DNA of 64,000 bases from Longilinea arvoryzae. Lineage in GTDB: Bacteria; Chloroflexota; Anaerolineae; Anaerolineales; Anaerolineaceae. The notes beneath the pieces were generated by a model, which saw nothing but the letters and a program-made list of their open reading frames with translations, was not told the DNA's origin and made no database searches. Shown here one piece after another: positions 19,313-28,605 of this stretch (positions are counted from its first letter, which is position 1; every line of letters starts with the position of its first letter). The translations under genes and the position numbers were made by a program. The stretch covers positions 3,227,953 through 3,291,952 of the forward strand of contig NZ_DF967972.1 in NCBI RefSeq assembly GCF_001050235.1, written 5' to 3'.

Positions 19313-21131
19313 CTATTACGAAGAAGAAGAGTATGAATCCCGTTTCGACGGAAAAACCTTCCGGCGCATTCTGGGATTGACGCGGCCGCACTTGAAATGG
19401 GTTGTTGGTTTCCTGATCACCATCACGGTTGTATCCTCGTTGGATGCGTTGTTCACCTATCTCGGCAAACGTATCATCGACGATGGCATCGTTGCCAGGA
19501 ACAGCGGGATGTTGGTCAATATCCTCATCATCTACGGCCTGCTGATTGCAGTTCAAGCGGCTGGCGCGTTTGGGTTTATCTTCCTGGCGGGTGTTCTGGG
19601 CGAACGGATTCGCTACGACCTGCGCCAGAAGATGTTCAATCACCTGCAGAACCTGTCGCTGTCCTATTACAGCCGGACGCCGGTGGGTTGGATCATGTCG
19701 CGCGTCACCTCTGATTCGGACCGCGTGGCTGACCTGGTGACCTGGGGCATGGTGGATTCGACCTGGGGTCTGATGAACGTCCTCACCTCCATGGTGTTCA
19801 TGTTCACCATCAGTTGGAAGCTGGCTCTGATCGTGTTGGCCATCCTGCCCATCCTGTTCTACGTCGCCATGCAGTTCCGCAAACGCATCCTCAAAGAGTA
19901 CCGCAATGTGCGGAAGAACAATTCCAAAATCACCGGCGCGATCAATGAAAACATCACCGGCGTGCGCGTGGTCAAGGCCCTGGGTCGCGAAGCGGGCAAC
20001 CTGGAGGAATTCGGCGTTCTCACCGGAAATATGTACCGGGCTTCCTACCGGGCGGCCTGGTTGAGCGCGCTCTTCCTGCCGACCGTGCAGGTGATCACCG
20101 CCCTGGCGCTGGGCAGCATCGTCTGGTACGGCGGCCTACAGGCCAGCTACGGCGGCATCACCATCGGCGGCATCCAGGCTTTCGTTGCCTACGTGACCTC
20201 CATCATGTGGCCCATCCAGGATCTGGCGCGCGTGTTCGCGGAAATGCAGCACTCCATCGCCTCCGCCGAACGCATCTTCTCGCTGGTGGATGCCAAACCC
20301 GAGGTTGCTGATCGGGAGAATGCCACCGATCCGGGCACCATCCGGGGCGAAATCAACTTCGAGCATGTGTATTTCTCGTATGATGACGAGAAGCCCATTC
20401 TGAGTGATTTCAATCTGCGCGTCAGACCCGGAGAAACCATCGCCCTGGTCGGCGCCACCGGCGGCGGCAAATCGACCATCGTAAACCTGTTGTGCCGTTT
20501 CTACGAACCCAAACAGGGGCACATCTACATCGGCGGGCGGGATTACACCGAATTATCACTGCACGCCATTCAATCCCGCATCGGCATCGTCCTGCAGACC
20601 CCGCACCTCTTCTCGGGCAGCATCCGCGAGAACATCCGTTATGGACGCCTGGACGCAACCGACGCGGAAGTCGAAGAAGCGGCCCGTCTGGCCGGCGCGC
20701 ACGATTTCATCACCCGTTTCGAAAAGGGTTATGAGGATGAGGTCGGTGAAGGCGGCAACTCGCTTTCGGTCGGCCAGAAACAGCTCATCAGCCTGGCGCG
20801 CGCCGTGCTCTCCCGTCCCGAGATTTTTGTGATGGATGAGGCCACCAGTTCGGTCGATACGCTCACCGAAGCACTGATCCAGCGCGGCATGGATACCCTG
20901 ATGAAAGGCCGCACCAGCTTCGTCGTTGCCCACCGCCTTTCGACCATCAAGCGCGCCGATCGCATACTGGTGATCGAGGACGGCCGCATCGCGGAGATGG
21001 GCACGCATACCGAGCTCTTGCGAGCTCGGGGTAAGTATTACCAACTCTATACCAAACAATTCCGCCACCAGATGACCGAAGCGTTCGATCCATTCAAAGT
21101 GGACGAAACTTCCCCCATCGCGGCGGACTGA
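19302..21131 (+). CDS. ABC exporter half-transporter B (degenerate signature)
   Basis: 609 residues from a GTG start at 19302, preceded by GGAGAAGGAG; the earlier in-frame start at 19194 lies inside the partner gene. Six helices (about 30-330), then an ATPase domain with Walker A GATGGGKST and a canonical Walker B with Glu513 (VMDEATSS). The signature is LSVGQ (488-492) instead of LSGGQ. This complements the altered Walker B in half A, so the pair should have one consensus and one degenerate ATP site. An acidic N-terminus (YYEEEEYE) precedes the first helix. Confidence 0.94.
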   Translation: MPDNYYEEEEYESRFDGKTFRRILGLTRPHLKWVVGFLITITVVSSLDALFTYLGKRIIDDGIVARNSGMLVNILIIYGLLIAVQAAGAFGFIFLAGVLGERIRYDLRQKMFNHLQNLSLSYYSRTPVGWIMSRVTSDSDRVADLVTWGMVDSTWGLMNVLTSMVFMFTISWKLALIVLAILPILFYVAMQFRKRILKEYRNVRKNNSKITGAINENITGVRVVKALGREAGNLEEFGVLTGNMYRASYRAAWLSALFLPTVQVITALALGSIVWYGGLQASYGGITIGGIQAFVAYVTSIMWPIQDLARVFAEMQHSIASAERIFSLVDAKPEVADRENATDPGTIRGEINFEHVYFSYDDEKPILSDFNLRVRPGETIALVGATGGGKSTIVNLLCRFYEPKQGHIYIGGRDYTELSLHAIQSRIGIVLQTPHLFSGSIRENIRYGRLDATDAEVEEAARLAGAHDFITRFEKGYEDEVGEGGNSLSVGQKQLISLARAVLSRPEIFVMDEATSSVDTLTEALIQRGMDTLMKGRTSFVVAHRLSTIKRADRILVIEDGRIAEMGTHTELLRARGKYYQLYTKQFRHQMTEAFDPFKVDETSPIAAD

Positions 21132-21140
21132 AGCCTGTTG

Positions 21141-21178
21141 AAGGAACCGGCAATTTCAGAGGTTGCCGGTTCCTTGTT
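21141..21178 (+). terminator. Intrinsic terminator after the ABC exporter operon
   Basis: A 13-bp perfect stem (21141-21153 with 21163-21175) and a 9-base loop, ending in CCTTGTTTA. The T-tract is short but the stem is strong. Confidence 0.75.
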
Positions 21179-21190
21179 TACGCTTTTCGA

Positions 21191-21763
21191 ATGGGTGTAA
21201 AAATGTCCTCTTCTGACTCAGCTTTTCTCATCGGAAAACGGGTTCAACTCCGCCCGTTGGAAAAATCAGATCTGCCTTTGATCGTTCGCTGGAACAACGA
21301 CCCTGAAGTCCGCGGTTTGACCGGTGAGGTGTTTCCATCTTCACTGGATAACACACAGGCCTGGTATGATCGCATCAAGGATGACCCGAGCCGGGTCTGG
21401 TTCATCATCGAAGAACGCGAAACCGGAACGCCCATCGGCGAAGCCGGATTGCTGCGCATTTTTCCGGCCTGGCGAACCACGGATCTGACCATCATTATCG
21501 GGAATAAAACCTGTCAGGGCAAGGGATACGGCACCGAAGCCATCACGCTGTTGATGGATTATGCCTTTGGGGCGCTGGCCCTGCACCGCATTTCCATCGG
21601 GGTGGTCGGCTTCAATGAACGCGCGCTGGCTTTTTACGAGAAAGTCGGTTTTCGGCGCGAGGGCATCCAAAGAGACGGCTATTTTTACAATCATCAGTTC
21701 AGCGACTTTATCATGCTGAGCATTCTCGAAGACGAGTTCCGCGCGAAAAACCAAACGGCCTGA
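21191..21763 (+). CDS. GNAT acetyltransferase, RimJ/RimL type
   Basis: 190 residues. An N-terminal beta strand and helix (VQLRPLEKSDLPLIVRWNND) and the acetyl-CoA loop GNKTCQGKGYGTEAITLLMDYAF (a relaxed Q/RxxGxG/A) are followed by NERALAFYEKVGFRREG. These match the RimJ/RimL group, which acetylates protein N-termini or small molecules. The start may be the ATG at 21191 or 21203; neither has a strong ribosome site. Substrate unknown. Confidence 0.88.
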   Translation: MGVKMSSSDSAFLIGKRVQLRPLEKSDLPLIVRWNNDPEVRGLTGEVFPSSLDNTQAWYDRIKDDPSRVWFIIEERETGTPIGEAGLLRIFPAWRTTDLTIIIGNKTCQGKGYGTEAITLLMDYAFGALALHRISIGVVGFNERALAFYEKVGFRREGIQRDGYFYNHQFSDFIMLSILEDEFRAKNQTA

Positions 21764-21801
21764 GAAGGCCAGGATCCATCCGGTTTCATAAGGATATCGA
21801 T

Positions 21802-21978
21802 ATGAGAAAATCCAATTGGATCATCCTTGCAACGCTAAACATTCTCGCCGGAATTGGATTTCTGGTTGCGTACCTCATTGGCGGATATACACCTTTCATC
21901 GCCATCGCTGCGCTCTGGATATCGATCGGGTGCTTGAACGGTATCATTGGCGCTCGGCGCAAAAGGAAATCCCAATAA
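21802..21978 (+). CDS. 58-residue two-helix membrane protein
   Basis: A short gene with ATG at 21802, AAGGAT 9 bases upstream and stop TAA at 21976-21978. It encodes a lysine/arginine start (MRKSNW), two hydrophobic helices (about 7-26 and 31-50) and a strongly basic end (GARRKRKSQ), so both ends should face the cytoplasm. It is followed at once by a strong terminator. I recognise no family. The ribosome site, membrane topology and terminator together make it credible. Confidence 0.65.
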   Translation: MRKSNWIILATLNILAGIGFLVAYLIGGYTPFIAIAALWISIGCLNGIIGARRKRKSQ

Positions 21979-22007
21979 TCGGTACGGATTACGAATCCTC
22001 TGTAAAA

Positions 22008-22051
22008 AACATTCACCGGGAGATCATACTCCCGGTGAATGTTTTTCTTTT
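22008..22051. terminator. Strong bidirectional intrinsic terminator
   Basis: A 14-bp perfect stem (22008-22021 with 22030-22043) with an A-run before and TTTTTCTTTT after. It separates the 58-residue protein (+) from the convergent metalloprotease gene (-). Confidence 0.88.
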
Positions 22052-22107
22052 CCAATAACCCGGAATGATGCTGGACCGGGATTTCAATTCTGGATCGTCG
22101 TGATAGG

Positions 22108-25011
22108 CTAGAGAATTCGTTTGACCGCAGCCCAGGTCACCTTGCTGGCTTCCACGGCCTGCGGTGAGCCCATCACCACCACCTCGCCGCGCTCCTTGAA
22201 TTGCTCCAGCGCCTCTCCAAGGGCGTGGAAATCCGCCTCGTTGGCGCTCAAAACTTCATCCCGCATCTGTTGGCGTTCTTCATCGGTGACGCCCAGCAGG
22301 TGGCGGGTCAAGGCTGTGTATCCCTTGGCGTCCGGCAGCAGATAGGCATCCAGCTCACCGATGACACCGATGATGGATTTGTTCAATTCAGCCGTATCCA
22401 AATTCAACGTGCGCAGGAAATTCGCGGTCTGGTCGTAGATCGAAAGCGTTTTGTCCAGGTTGGGATCGCGGTAGGAAAGCAGGCTGAAGATTCCGGAATA
22501 CCGGTCGAAAGCGCCCATCCCGCCGTAAGCTCCACCCTGCACGCGCACGCGTTCCCACAACCAGGTGCTGCGCACGTATTGCAGGGCCACCAGCAGCGAT
22601 CCGCGGAACGGATAGCCGTCGCGGTAAAGATCGAATCCTTTGCCGACGAAATTGACCTGGCTGGGCAGGGTGATTGCCTCGGGACGTTCGGCGGACGGGC
22701 GCTGCCAGATCGTCGCTGCAGCCGTTTCTTTCGAAAAGTCGTCAAGAAAAGCGCGGAGTTGGGGTTCGATCCCGCGCCAGTTGTCCGCATCCACGGTGAC
22801 GTTGGCGATCAAATTGGATTGGCAAACCAGTAAGCTGCGGATTTGTTCGAGTCTCGCCTGAACCGCCGGCCAATCCTTCTCCATCTGTTCCGCCAGTTCG
22901 CGCAGGAAAAGCAACTGGCTGACGCCGGTCATCTGCTCGGCAGCCCAATCGGCTTCATTGAGCCCGGCCTTGATGCGCAGGTTGACGATCCGATGGCCGA
23001 CTTCGGTGAGCATCGATTCAAAGCCGGCCTTTTCTTCCAGGACCATCTGGCGCAAGCGCTCGCGATCGTCGAGGCGCGCCGAACGCAGTACGTCGCGCAG
23101 GATCGACAGCAATTCAGTGGTCTGCGGAACCATGGCTTTGCCGCGCAGGATCAACCAGTTGGTGGATTTTCCGGTGGACGGAACCATGGAATGAAACAGG
23201 GCATGGTAAATTCCGCCCGTGTTCCGGCCAATCCGCTGCACGAGCTGAACGAAATCGAGTCGGTCGGTTCCGGTTTCCAGCAAAGCATTTGCAAACAGGG
23301 GAACGTAAGGCAGCAGTTCCTGCGGCAGGGTGTGCAAATCAAACCCCAGATCGAGGTAAAGGATGCCGTTCGTAAACAGATCGTGATGGAGCATCCTGGC
23401 ATCGCCCTGCTGCATTTCGATGGATGGAATCTTGCGCGTTTCTTGATCGAGATCGGCAATCGTGAGAACCGGAATGGTCGCCAGCGCCTCAGGTGAATCT
23501 GGCGTTTGCTGGCGCAGCTTGAGTTCGCGCGTATGCTGGACAACCTCCTCCACCTGGGAAACGCTCATCCCATCGCGCACGGTTTTCAGGCGCAATTTCT
23601 CCTCCGCTTCGCGCTGCACTGCCAGGTTTGCATCCGGCAGCAAAATTACCGTGCCGCGGTGCGGGTTGTTCACCAGGTGAGTCTCGATGAGCCCTTCGAA
23701 GAAACGGCCGGCCCGGATTTTGGCCTTGATTTCATTCAACGGCTGCTCGAAGCGGATCATATCCAGTGGATCGCGGTCGTACAGCCAGGAATCCATGGCC
23801 CGCAGCATCATGGCCAGGCCGCGTGGGAAGGAACCCGTGTTGTTCTCGCGCAGGCTGAATTCGACCGTGTTCATGGCAGCAGCAATCGTATCGCCGTCGA
23901 TGCCCTGCACGCTTAATTTCTTCAGGGTTTCCAGGATCAGCGACTCGACTCTGTCCACGTCCGCCGGCTTCACGCCCTTCATGCCGACCGAGAACAGCAT
24001 TTGGGCCAGGCCGGTGTCCATGCCCCGGCCGGCCAGGTCCTCACCCAATCCGGAATCGATCAGTGCTTTGCGCAGCGGTGCGGCCGACGTGCCGATCAGA
24101 ATTTCATTCAAAATACCGAAGGCGAGCTTCTCCAGCGGCGTGGCCCCTTCGGGCAGCATCCAATTGACCGTCAACATGGCCGTTGGGGCTTCGTCATCCG
24201 GCGTCACTTCATATGGCGTGGTCATCCGGCGCGGTGCAGGAAAGCGCTGTTGCAATGGAATCGCAGAGTGAACATCGCGGCGGTTGAAATCCTTCAAATA
24301 AACATCCAGAATTGCCAGCCGTTGTTCCGGGTCATCGTCCCCGTAGAAATAAACCATCGCATTCGAGGGATGGTAATAACGCTCATGAAAGGCTGTAAAG
24401 GCTTCATAGGTCAAATCCGGGATGCGGCGGGGATCGCCGCCGGAGTCCTGCCCATAGGTAACATCCGGGAATACAACTGCCTGGCTTTGCTGCGAAAGGA
24501 CTTCATCCGGCGTCGAATAAGCGCCTTTCATCTCGTTGAAGACGACGCCTTTAAAGGACATTTCCTCTTCCGGCCTGTCCAACTCGTAATGCCAGCCTTC
24601 CTGTTCGAAAGTATGCCGGCTCAGGTTGGGATAGAACACTGCGTCCAGATAGACGTCGATCAAATTATAAAAATCCTTCACATTCTGGCTGGCGACCGGA
24701 TAACAGGTCTTGTCCGGAAAGGTGAAAGCATTCAGGAAAGTATTCAGCGATCCCTTCATTAACTCCACAAAGGGTTCCTTCACGGGATATTTCCGCGAAC
24801 CGCATAACACGGAGTGTTCCATGATATGCGCCACCCCGCTGGAATCGCCCGGCGGCGTGCGAAAGTTAATGCTGAAGACCTTGTTCTCGTCGTCATTTTC
24901 GATCGAAAGCAGTCTGGCGCCGGTGCGCAGGTGGCGGTAAAGCCGCGCCCTGGAATTAATCTCAGGAATGTGTTCGTCGCGGATCAACTCGAATCCATGC
25001 AAAGTTGTCAT
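22108..25011 (-). CDS. M16C zinc metalloprotease, PreP/Cym1-like
   Basis: 967 residues, the length of presequence protease (PreP) and related M16C peptidases. These are two-lobed chambers that degrade peptides up to about 65 residues. Inverted zinc motif HIMEH at 62-66; the third ligand Glu is probably in FKGVVFNEMKG, about 75-80 residues on. M16C-associated middle and C-terminal domains are present (YLDLGFDLHTLPQELLPYVPLF; GAYGGMGAFDRYSGIF is the Arg/Tyr substrate-anchoring loop). No signal peptide, so it is probably cytoplasmic and cleans up peptides. Monocistronic between two convergent or divergent neighbours. Confidence 0.93.
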   Translation of the reverse strand: MTTLHGFELIRDEHIPEINSRARLYRHLRTGARLLSIENDDENKVFSINFRTPPGDSSGVAHIMEHSVLCGSRKYPVKEPFVELMKGSLNTFLNAFTFPDKTCYPVASQNVKDFYNLIDVYLDAVFYPNLSRHTFEQEGWHYELDRPEEEMSFKGVVFNEMKGAYSTPDEVLSQQSQAVVFPDVTYGQDSGGDPRRIPDLTYEAFTAFHERYYHPSNAMVYFYGDDDPEQRLAILDVYLKDFNRRDVHSAIPLQQRFPAPRRMTTPYEVTPDDEAPTAMLTVNWMLPEGATPLEKLAFGILNEILIGTSAAPLRKALIDSGLGEDLAGRGMDTGLAQMLFSVGMKGVKPADVDRVESLILETLKKLSVQGIDGDTIAAAMNTVEFSLRENNTGSFPRGLAMMLRAMDSWLYDRDPLDMIRFEQPLNEIKAKIRAGRFFEGLIETHLVNNPHRGTVILLPDANLAVQREAEEKLRLKTVRDGMSVSQVEEVVQHTRELKLRQQTPDSPEALATIPVLTIADLDQETRKIPSIEMQQGDARMLHHDLFTNGILYLDLGFDLHTLPQELLPYVPLFANALLETGTDRLDFVQLVQRIGRNTGGIYHALFHSMVPSTGKSTNWLILRGKAMVPQTTELLSILRDVLRSARLDDRERLRQMVLEEKAGFESMLTEVGHRIVNLRIKAGLNEADWAAEQMTGVSQLLFLRELAEQMEKDWPAVQARLEQIRSLLVCQSNLIANVTVDADNWRGIEPQLRAFLDDFSKETAAATIWQRPSAERPEAITLPSQVNFVGKGFDLYRDGYPFRGSLLVALQYVRSTWLWERVRVQGGAYGGMGAFDRYSGIFSLLSYRDPNLDKTLSIYDQTANFLRTLNLDTAELNKSIIGVIGELDAYLLPDAKGYTALTRHLLGVTDEERQQMRDEVLSANEADFHALGEALEQFKERGEVVVMGSPQAVEASKVTWAAVKRIL

Positions 25012-25146
25012 GCTTAACCTTTCTCTGCAATGAGTGAATAGATAGAGTCATTTATACCATGCCCGTCAAATCCATCCAAACCGCCACCTGGCCAGTCTTC
25101 ACAGAGGCTCGCGAACCGTTCGAGAAACCGGATAATGGCATTCAGG

Positions 25147-25152
25147 TATAAT
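25147..25152 (+). promoter_or_regulatory. -10 box of the C11 peptidase gene
   Basis: TATAAT in TTCAGGTATAATC, identical over 13 bases to the box at 12300-12312. It lies 35 bases before the GTG at 25188, leaving room for a short leader with GAGGTG as ribosome site. Confidence 0.55.
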
Positions 25153-25187
25153 CGAAAATATCCCATGGAACACATCTGAGGTGAAAC

Positions 25188-27710
25188 GTGGTCACTTCCG
25201 GTTTGCTAAACAGTCAATGGTCGAAGCGTCGCTGGATGGCGGCGGATGGCGGCAAGCCTACCCAACGCGTCGAACGCCGCCGGCCGTCCGGCCCTGGCGG
25301 CGCTCCGGGCGAGCGCGCCGAAGCGCCCCGGCGCCAGCAGCCCTCCCGTCCGAGCGGGACGCAATCATCCACCGGGAACGGCGGTTATTCCGGGGGCGGC
25401 TACACAGGGGGCGGCGGCAGTACGAGCGGCAGTTCCGGCCCATCCCTGCCATCCGGCCTTTTCAAGTCGCCGCTGGGAATCGTTATCGTCATCATTCTGC
25501 TGGCCCTCTTCGTGCTTCCCAATCTGTTGAACGGTAGCGATGGGACTGGGGACCAGAATCTGCCCACCCAGGAAAATACCGAAGCCGCCCATTCCATTCC
25601 CGAGACGTCGCTCGCTACTCCCACCCAGCGACCCACCCGCCCGGCATCAGTAAATACCGGCGACACCTGGACGGTGATGCTCTACCAGGACGCGGATGAC
25701 CAGATTCTCGAGCAGGATATCTATTTCGACCTGAATGAAGCCGAACGGGTCGGCTCGACCGATCCGGTGCAAATCGTGGCCCAGATCGACCGCTTCCAGG
25801 GTGCCTATCAGGGCGACGGCAACTGGACTTCGACCAAGCGCTTCCACGTCACCCGGGACGACGATCTGGAGCAGATCCATTCGGAAGAAATCGCCGATCT
25901 GGGTGAAACGAACATGTCCAATGCCCAGACTCTGATCGATTTCGTCACCTGGGCCGTGAAAGAATATCCTGCCGACAAATACGCGCTCATCCTGTCCGAT
26001 CACGGCATGGGCTGGCCAGGCGGTTGGACCGACCCGACATCCAAAGGGAGCGGCGACGAAAATCTTCCCATCGCCAATGCCATCGGAAATGCCTTATACC
26101 TGAACCAGCTCGATCAGGCTCTGACGGAAATTCGCAGCCAGACCGGCATCGACTCGTTCGAATTGATCGGGTTGGATGCGTGTTTGATGAGCCAGATCGA
26201 GGTGCTGACCGCCCTGGCGCCGCACGGGCGTTACGCGGTGGTCTCGGAAGAAACCGAACCCTCCCTGGGTTGGGCTTACGAGGCCTTTCTGAACGAGCTC
26301 AACGCGAACCCGGGCATGGACGGCGCCGCCCTGGGCCAGTACATCGTCGATAGTTACATCGTCGACGATCAGCGCATCCAGGATGACCAGGCGCGGGCCG
26401 CCTTCGTCGGGCGCGGCTCGACCATCAACAGCCTGTTTGGCGCGGCCAGCGTGCCCTCGGCCGCGCAGGTCTCCAACCAGTTGAGTCGGGATATTACGCT
26501 CACTGCTGTCGATCTGAGCAGCATTGCCGGGGTCAATGATGCGCTTAATAATCTGGCGTTCACCCTTCAATCCGCCGATCAGCGCTATGTCGCCCAGGCG
26601 CGTTCTTATGCGCAGTCGTTCACCAGCATTTTCGGCGCCCAGGTTCCGGCTTCCTACATCGATCTGGGTAATTTCGCCCAACTCGTGGCGCGTTCGGCCG
26701 GCAAACGGGATGTCGCCGATGCTTCCAACCAGTTGATGTCCGCCATCCAATCGGCGGTCGTTGCCGAACGGCATGGTACGCAAAAGGCCGGCGCCACCGG
26801 CATCGCGATCTATTTCCCCAACTCCAATCTCTACGGCTCGGATGTCGCCGGGGCCCAGTCCTATACCGGCGTGGCCGAACGATTTGCGCAGGAATCGCTG
26901 TGGGATGATTTTCTTGCCTATCACTATTCCGGCCAACCTTTTGAGCAATCCACCCGCAGCGCGGTTGTTCCCGTTGAAGCGGTGCGCGCCCCGGCGGCCG
27001 GTGGAATCCAGATTTCCAACCTGCAGCTTTCCAAAACCAGCGTCGCGCCCGGGGATAGCATCGATCTGAGCGCCGAAATTTCGGGTGAAAATATTGGTTA
27101 TATCAAATTGCTGGTCGGATATTATGACTCCGCCGCCAACTCGATCTACGTCGCCGATTCGGATTATTTGAGCAGCTCCAACACGCAACAGCTCAACGAT
27201 GTTTACTATCCGGTGTGGGAGAGCAGCGGTTTCAACCTGGCGTTTACCTGGGAACCGGTCGTTTTCGCCATCACGGACGGCCAGACGACGGCCGAGGCCC
27301 TGTTGACGCCGGAGAGTTACGGCGCTTCTCCTGAAGATGCGGTCTACAGCGTGGACGGGACCTTCACCTACACCGACAGCGGCGACACCCGCCCGGCACG
27401 GCTCTATTTCAGCAACGGCCTGCTGCAGCGTGTGGTCGGCTTCAGCGGCAGCGATCAGGCCAGCGCCCCGCGCGAGATCGTCCCCTCCGTGGGCGACACC
27501 TTCACCATCTCTGAAAAATGGCTCGATCTGGACAGCCAGGGCAACGTCACCGCGACCGCCTATCAGGACGGCAAGACGCTGACCTTCAGTGAAACCGGGC
27601 TCTCCTGGAAGCAGCTCTACGCAGCGCCCGGAGATTACCTCGTCGGCTTTATCGTCGAGGACCTGGATGGGAATCAGGTTGCTTCGTACGAACAGGTTCA
27701 GGTGAAGTGA
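25188..27710 (+). CDS. Membrane-anchored C11 (clostripain-family) cysteine peptidase
   Basis: 840 residues. A basic and Pro/Gly/Ser-rich cytoplasmic N-terminus (1-92) precedes a single membrane helix (about 94-115) and a Thr/Pro linker (about 120-158). The C11 peptidase domain follows: His272 in LSDHGMGW and Cys332 in GLDACLMS form the catalytic dyad, and TVMLYQDADDQ is the family start. The last about 250 residues form a beta-rich domain with LYFSNGLLQRVVGFSG and REIVPSVGDTF. It probably cleaves at Arg or Lys outside the cell. The start is GTG at 25188; the ATG at codon 17 is an alternative. A decayed relative of its C-terminal domain lies at 28362-28465. Confidence 0.9.
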   Translation: MVTSGLLNSQWSKRRWMAADGGKPTQRVERRRPSGPGGAPGERAEAPRRQQPSRPSGTQSSTGNGGYSGGGYTGGGGSTSGSSGPSLPSGLFKSPLGIVIVIILLALFVLPNLLNGSDGTGDQNLPTQENTEAAHSIPETSLATPTQRPTRPASVNTGDTWTVMLYQDADDQILEQDIYFDLNEAERVGSTDPVQIVAQIDRFQGAYQGDGNWTSTKRFHVTRDDDLEQIHSEEIADLGETNMSNAQTLIDFVTWAVKEYPADKYALILSDHGMGWPGGWTDPTSKGSGDENLPIANAIGNALYLNQLDQALTEIRSQTGIDSFELIGLDACLMSQIEVLTALAPHGRYAVVSEETEPSLGWAYEAFLNELNANPGMDGAALGQYIVDSYIVDDQRIQDDQARAAFVGRGSTINSLFGAASVPSAAQVSNQLSRDITLTAVDLSSIAGVNDALNNLAFTLQSADQRYVAQARSYAQSFTSIFGAQVPASYIDLGNFAQLVARSAGKRDVADASNQLMSAIQSAVVAERHGTQKAGATGIAIYFPNSNLYGSDVAGAQSYTGVAERFAQESLWDDFLAYHYSGQPFEQSTRSAVVPVEAVRAPAAGGIQISNLQLSKTSVAPGDSIDLSAEISGENIGYIKLLVGYYDSAANSIYVADSDYLSSSNTQQLNDVYYPVWESSGFNLAFTWEPVVFAITDGQTTAEALLTPESYGASPEDAVYSVDGTFTYTDSGDTRPARLYFSNGLLQRVVGFSGSDQASAPREIVPSVGDTFTISEKWLDLDSQGNVTATAYQDGKTLTFSETGLSWKQLYAAPGDYLVGFIVEDLDGNQVASYEQVQVK

Positions 27711-27716
27711 TAAAAG

Positions 27717-27752
27717 CGGGGCTGTCCAAAAAGACAGCCCCGTTCATTGTAT
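27717..27752. terminator. Intrinsic terminator after the C11 peptidase
   Basis: A perfect 10-bp stem (27717-27726 with 27733-27742), a 6-base loop, then TTCATTGTATTTT on the plus strand. It lies between convergent genes. Confidence 0.8.
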
Positions 27753-27791
27753 TTTCCAGGCCGGAGTAGATTCGCCTGAGATCGCAAGGGT

Positions 27792-28262
27792 TCACATTTC
27801 GGTCATATTCGTCCCGCAGTCCGGGCAAAATTTGACCCCAGCCTGTACCTCTTTGCCGCAGTTCGGGCAGAATTTCGTTGCGGCCGGGGCCGGCGGGACC
27901 GGGCTGGAGGTGACTGATGGCGCGGGCGGCACTGGGGCCGGGCTGGAGGCAGGTTGTGCAGCCGGTTGGCTCGCCTGCGGGCCATATGTCTCTATGTTGA
28001 TCCGCTGGACTTCCTCGCCTTTGGCCCTGGCCTGTTCTTCGAGGGCCGCGATGGCCTGGCAAATCTCATCATAGGCCGGACCGGTCACCTCACCGGTCGA
28101 CCGCTGGGTATAGTACAGTTCGCCGATTTTCGCATATTGCGCCCGGATTTGATCCTTGATTTTTTCCAGATCGCCTTTGGCCTTGTTCAACCGGGCCATC
28201 TTGTCAGCTTCGAAGGCCACCTTTTCGGCGCCGCTTTTTAATTTACCAAAGAAATCACTCAT
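27792..28262 (-). CDS. Coiled-coil protein with C-terminal zinc ribbon
   Basis: 156 residues. An N-terminal amphipathic helical or coiled-coil region (about 1-90) is followed by a Pro/Ala/Ser-rich linker (about 95-130). The C-terminal zinc ribbon has two knuckles, CPNCGKE and CPDCGTN. AGGAGG lies 6 bases before the ATG. Proteins of this build are common in Chloroflexota and Firmicutes and have no settled function. It is monocistronic. Confidence 0.8.
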   Translation of the reverse strand: MSDFFGKLKSGAEKVAFEADKMARLNKAKGDLEKIKDQIRAQYAKIGELYYTQRSTGEVTGPAYDEICQAIAALEEQARAKGEEVQRINIETYGPQASQPAAQPASSPAPVPPAPSVTSSPVPPAPAATKFCPNCGKEVQAGVKFCPDCGTNMTEM

Positions 28263-28605
28263 ATCATCCTCCTGATTGTTTCTTATAGTATAGGCGCATT
28301 CGCTTTTTCAACGATCAAAATAATGCTCGAATCTTGGATAAGTGTTTTTCACCCTTTGCAGGCTGAATCACGGAACGCCTGACTTTATTTCTCTACCAGT
28401 CTGCTTCAATGTGTGGATCGTTTTCAGCCGCACCTCACGAGATTGTCCCTTCCGTGGATGACACCGATTTGAAAATTATATCGACATTATATATAATCTA
28501 CATTATTGATTGATGTTCTCACGGAATTATAGTTTCGACCGTTACAGATATGGTTCACCGATAAACCTCTATGGGTTTCCACAGCAAACATCTCGAGGGA
28601 CAAGG
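28263..28605. other. AT-rich intergenic region, 343 bases, holding a gene remnant
   Basis: The left boundary of a patch with clearly lower GC than its surroundings. It contains the decayed C11-peptidase fragment listed separately. An AT tract (about 28476-28510, with TATATATAAT near 28489) may hold the promoter of the following secreted-protein gene. Otherwise nothing is recognisable. Confidence 0.6.
28362..28465 (+). pseudogene. Decayed fragment of a C11-peptidase C-terminal domain
   Basis: Read in one frame, 28371-28415 gives RNA-stop-LYFSTSLLQCV, matching RPARLYFSNGLLQRV (735-749) of the peptidase at 25188-27710. After a one-base insertion near 28417 the next frame gives FSAAPHEIVPSVDDT, matching FSG...ASAPREIVPSVGDT (752-771) with six residues deleted. 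One in-frame stop (an Arg codon changed to TGA), one frameshift and a deletion show it is dead. No other part of the peptidase is recognisable nearby. Confidence 0.7.
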
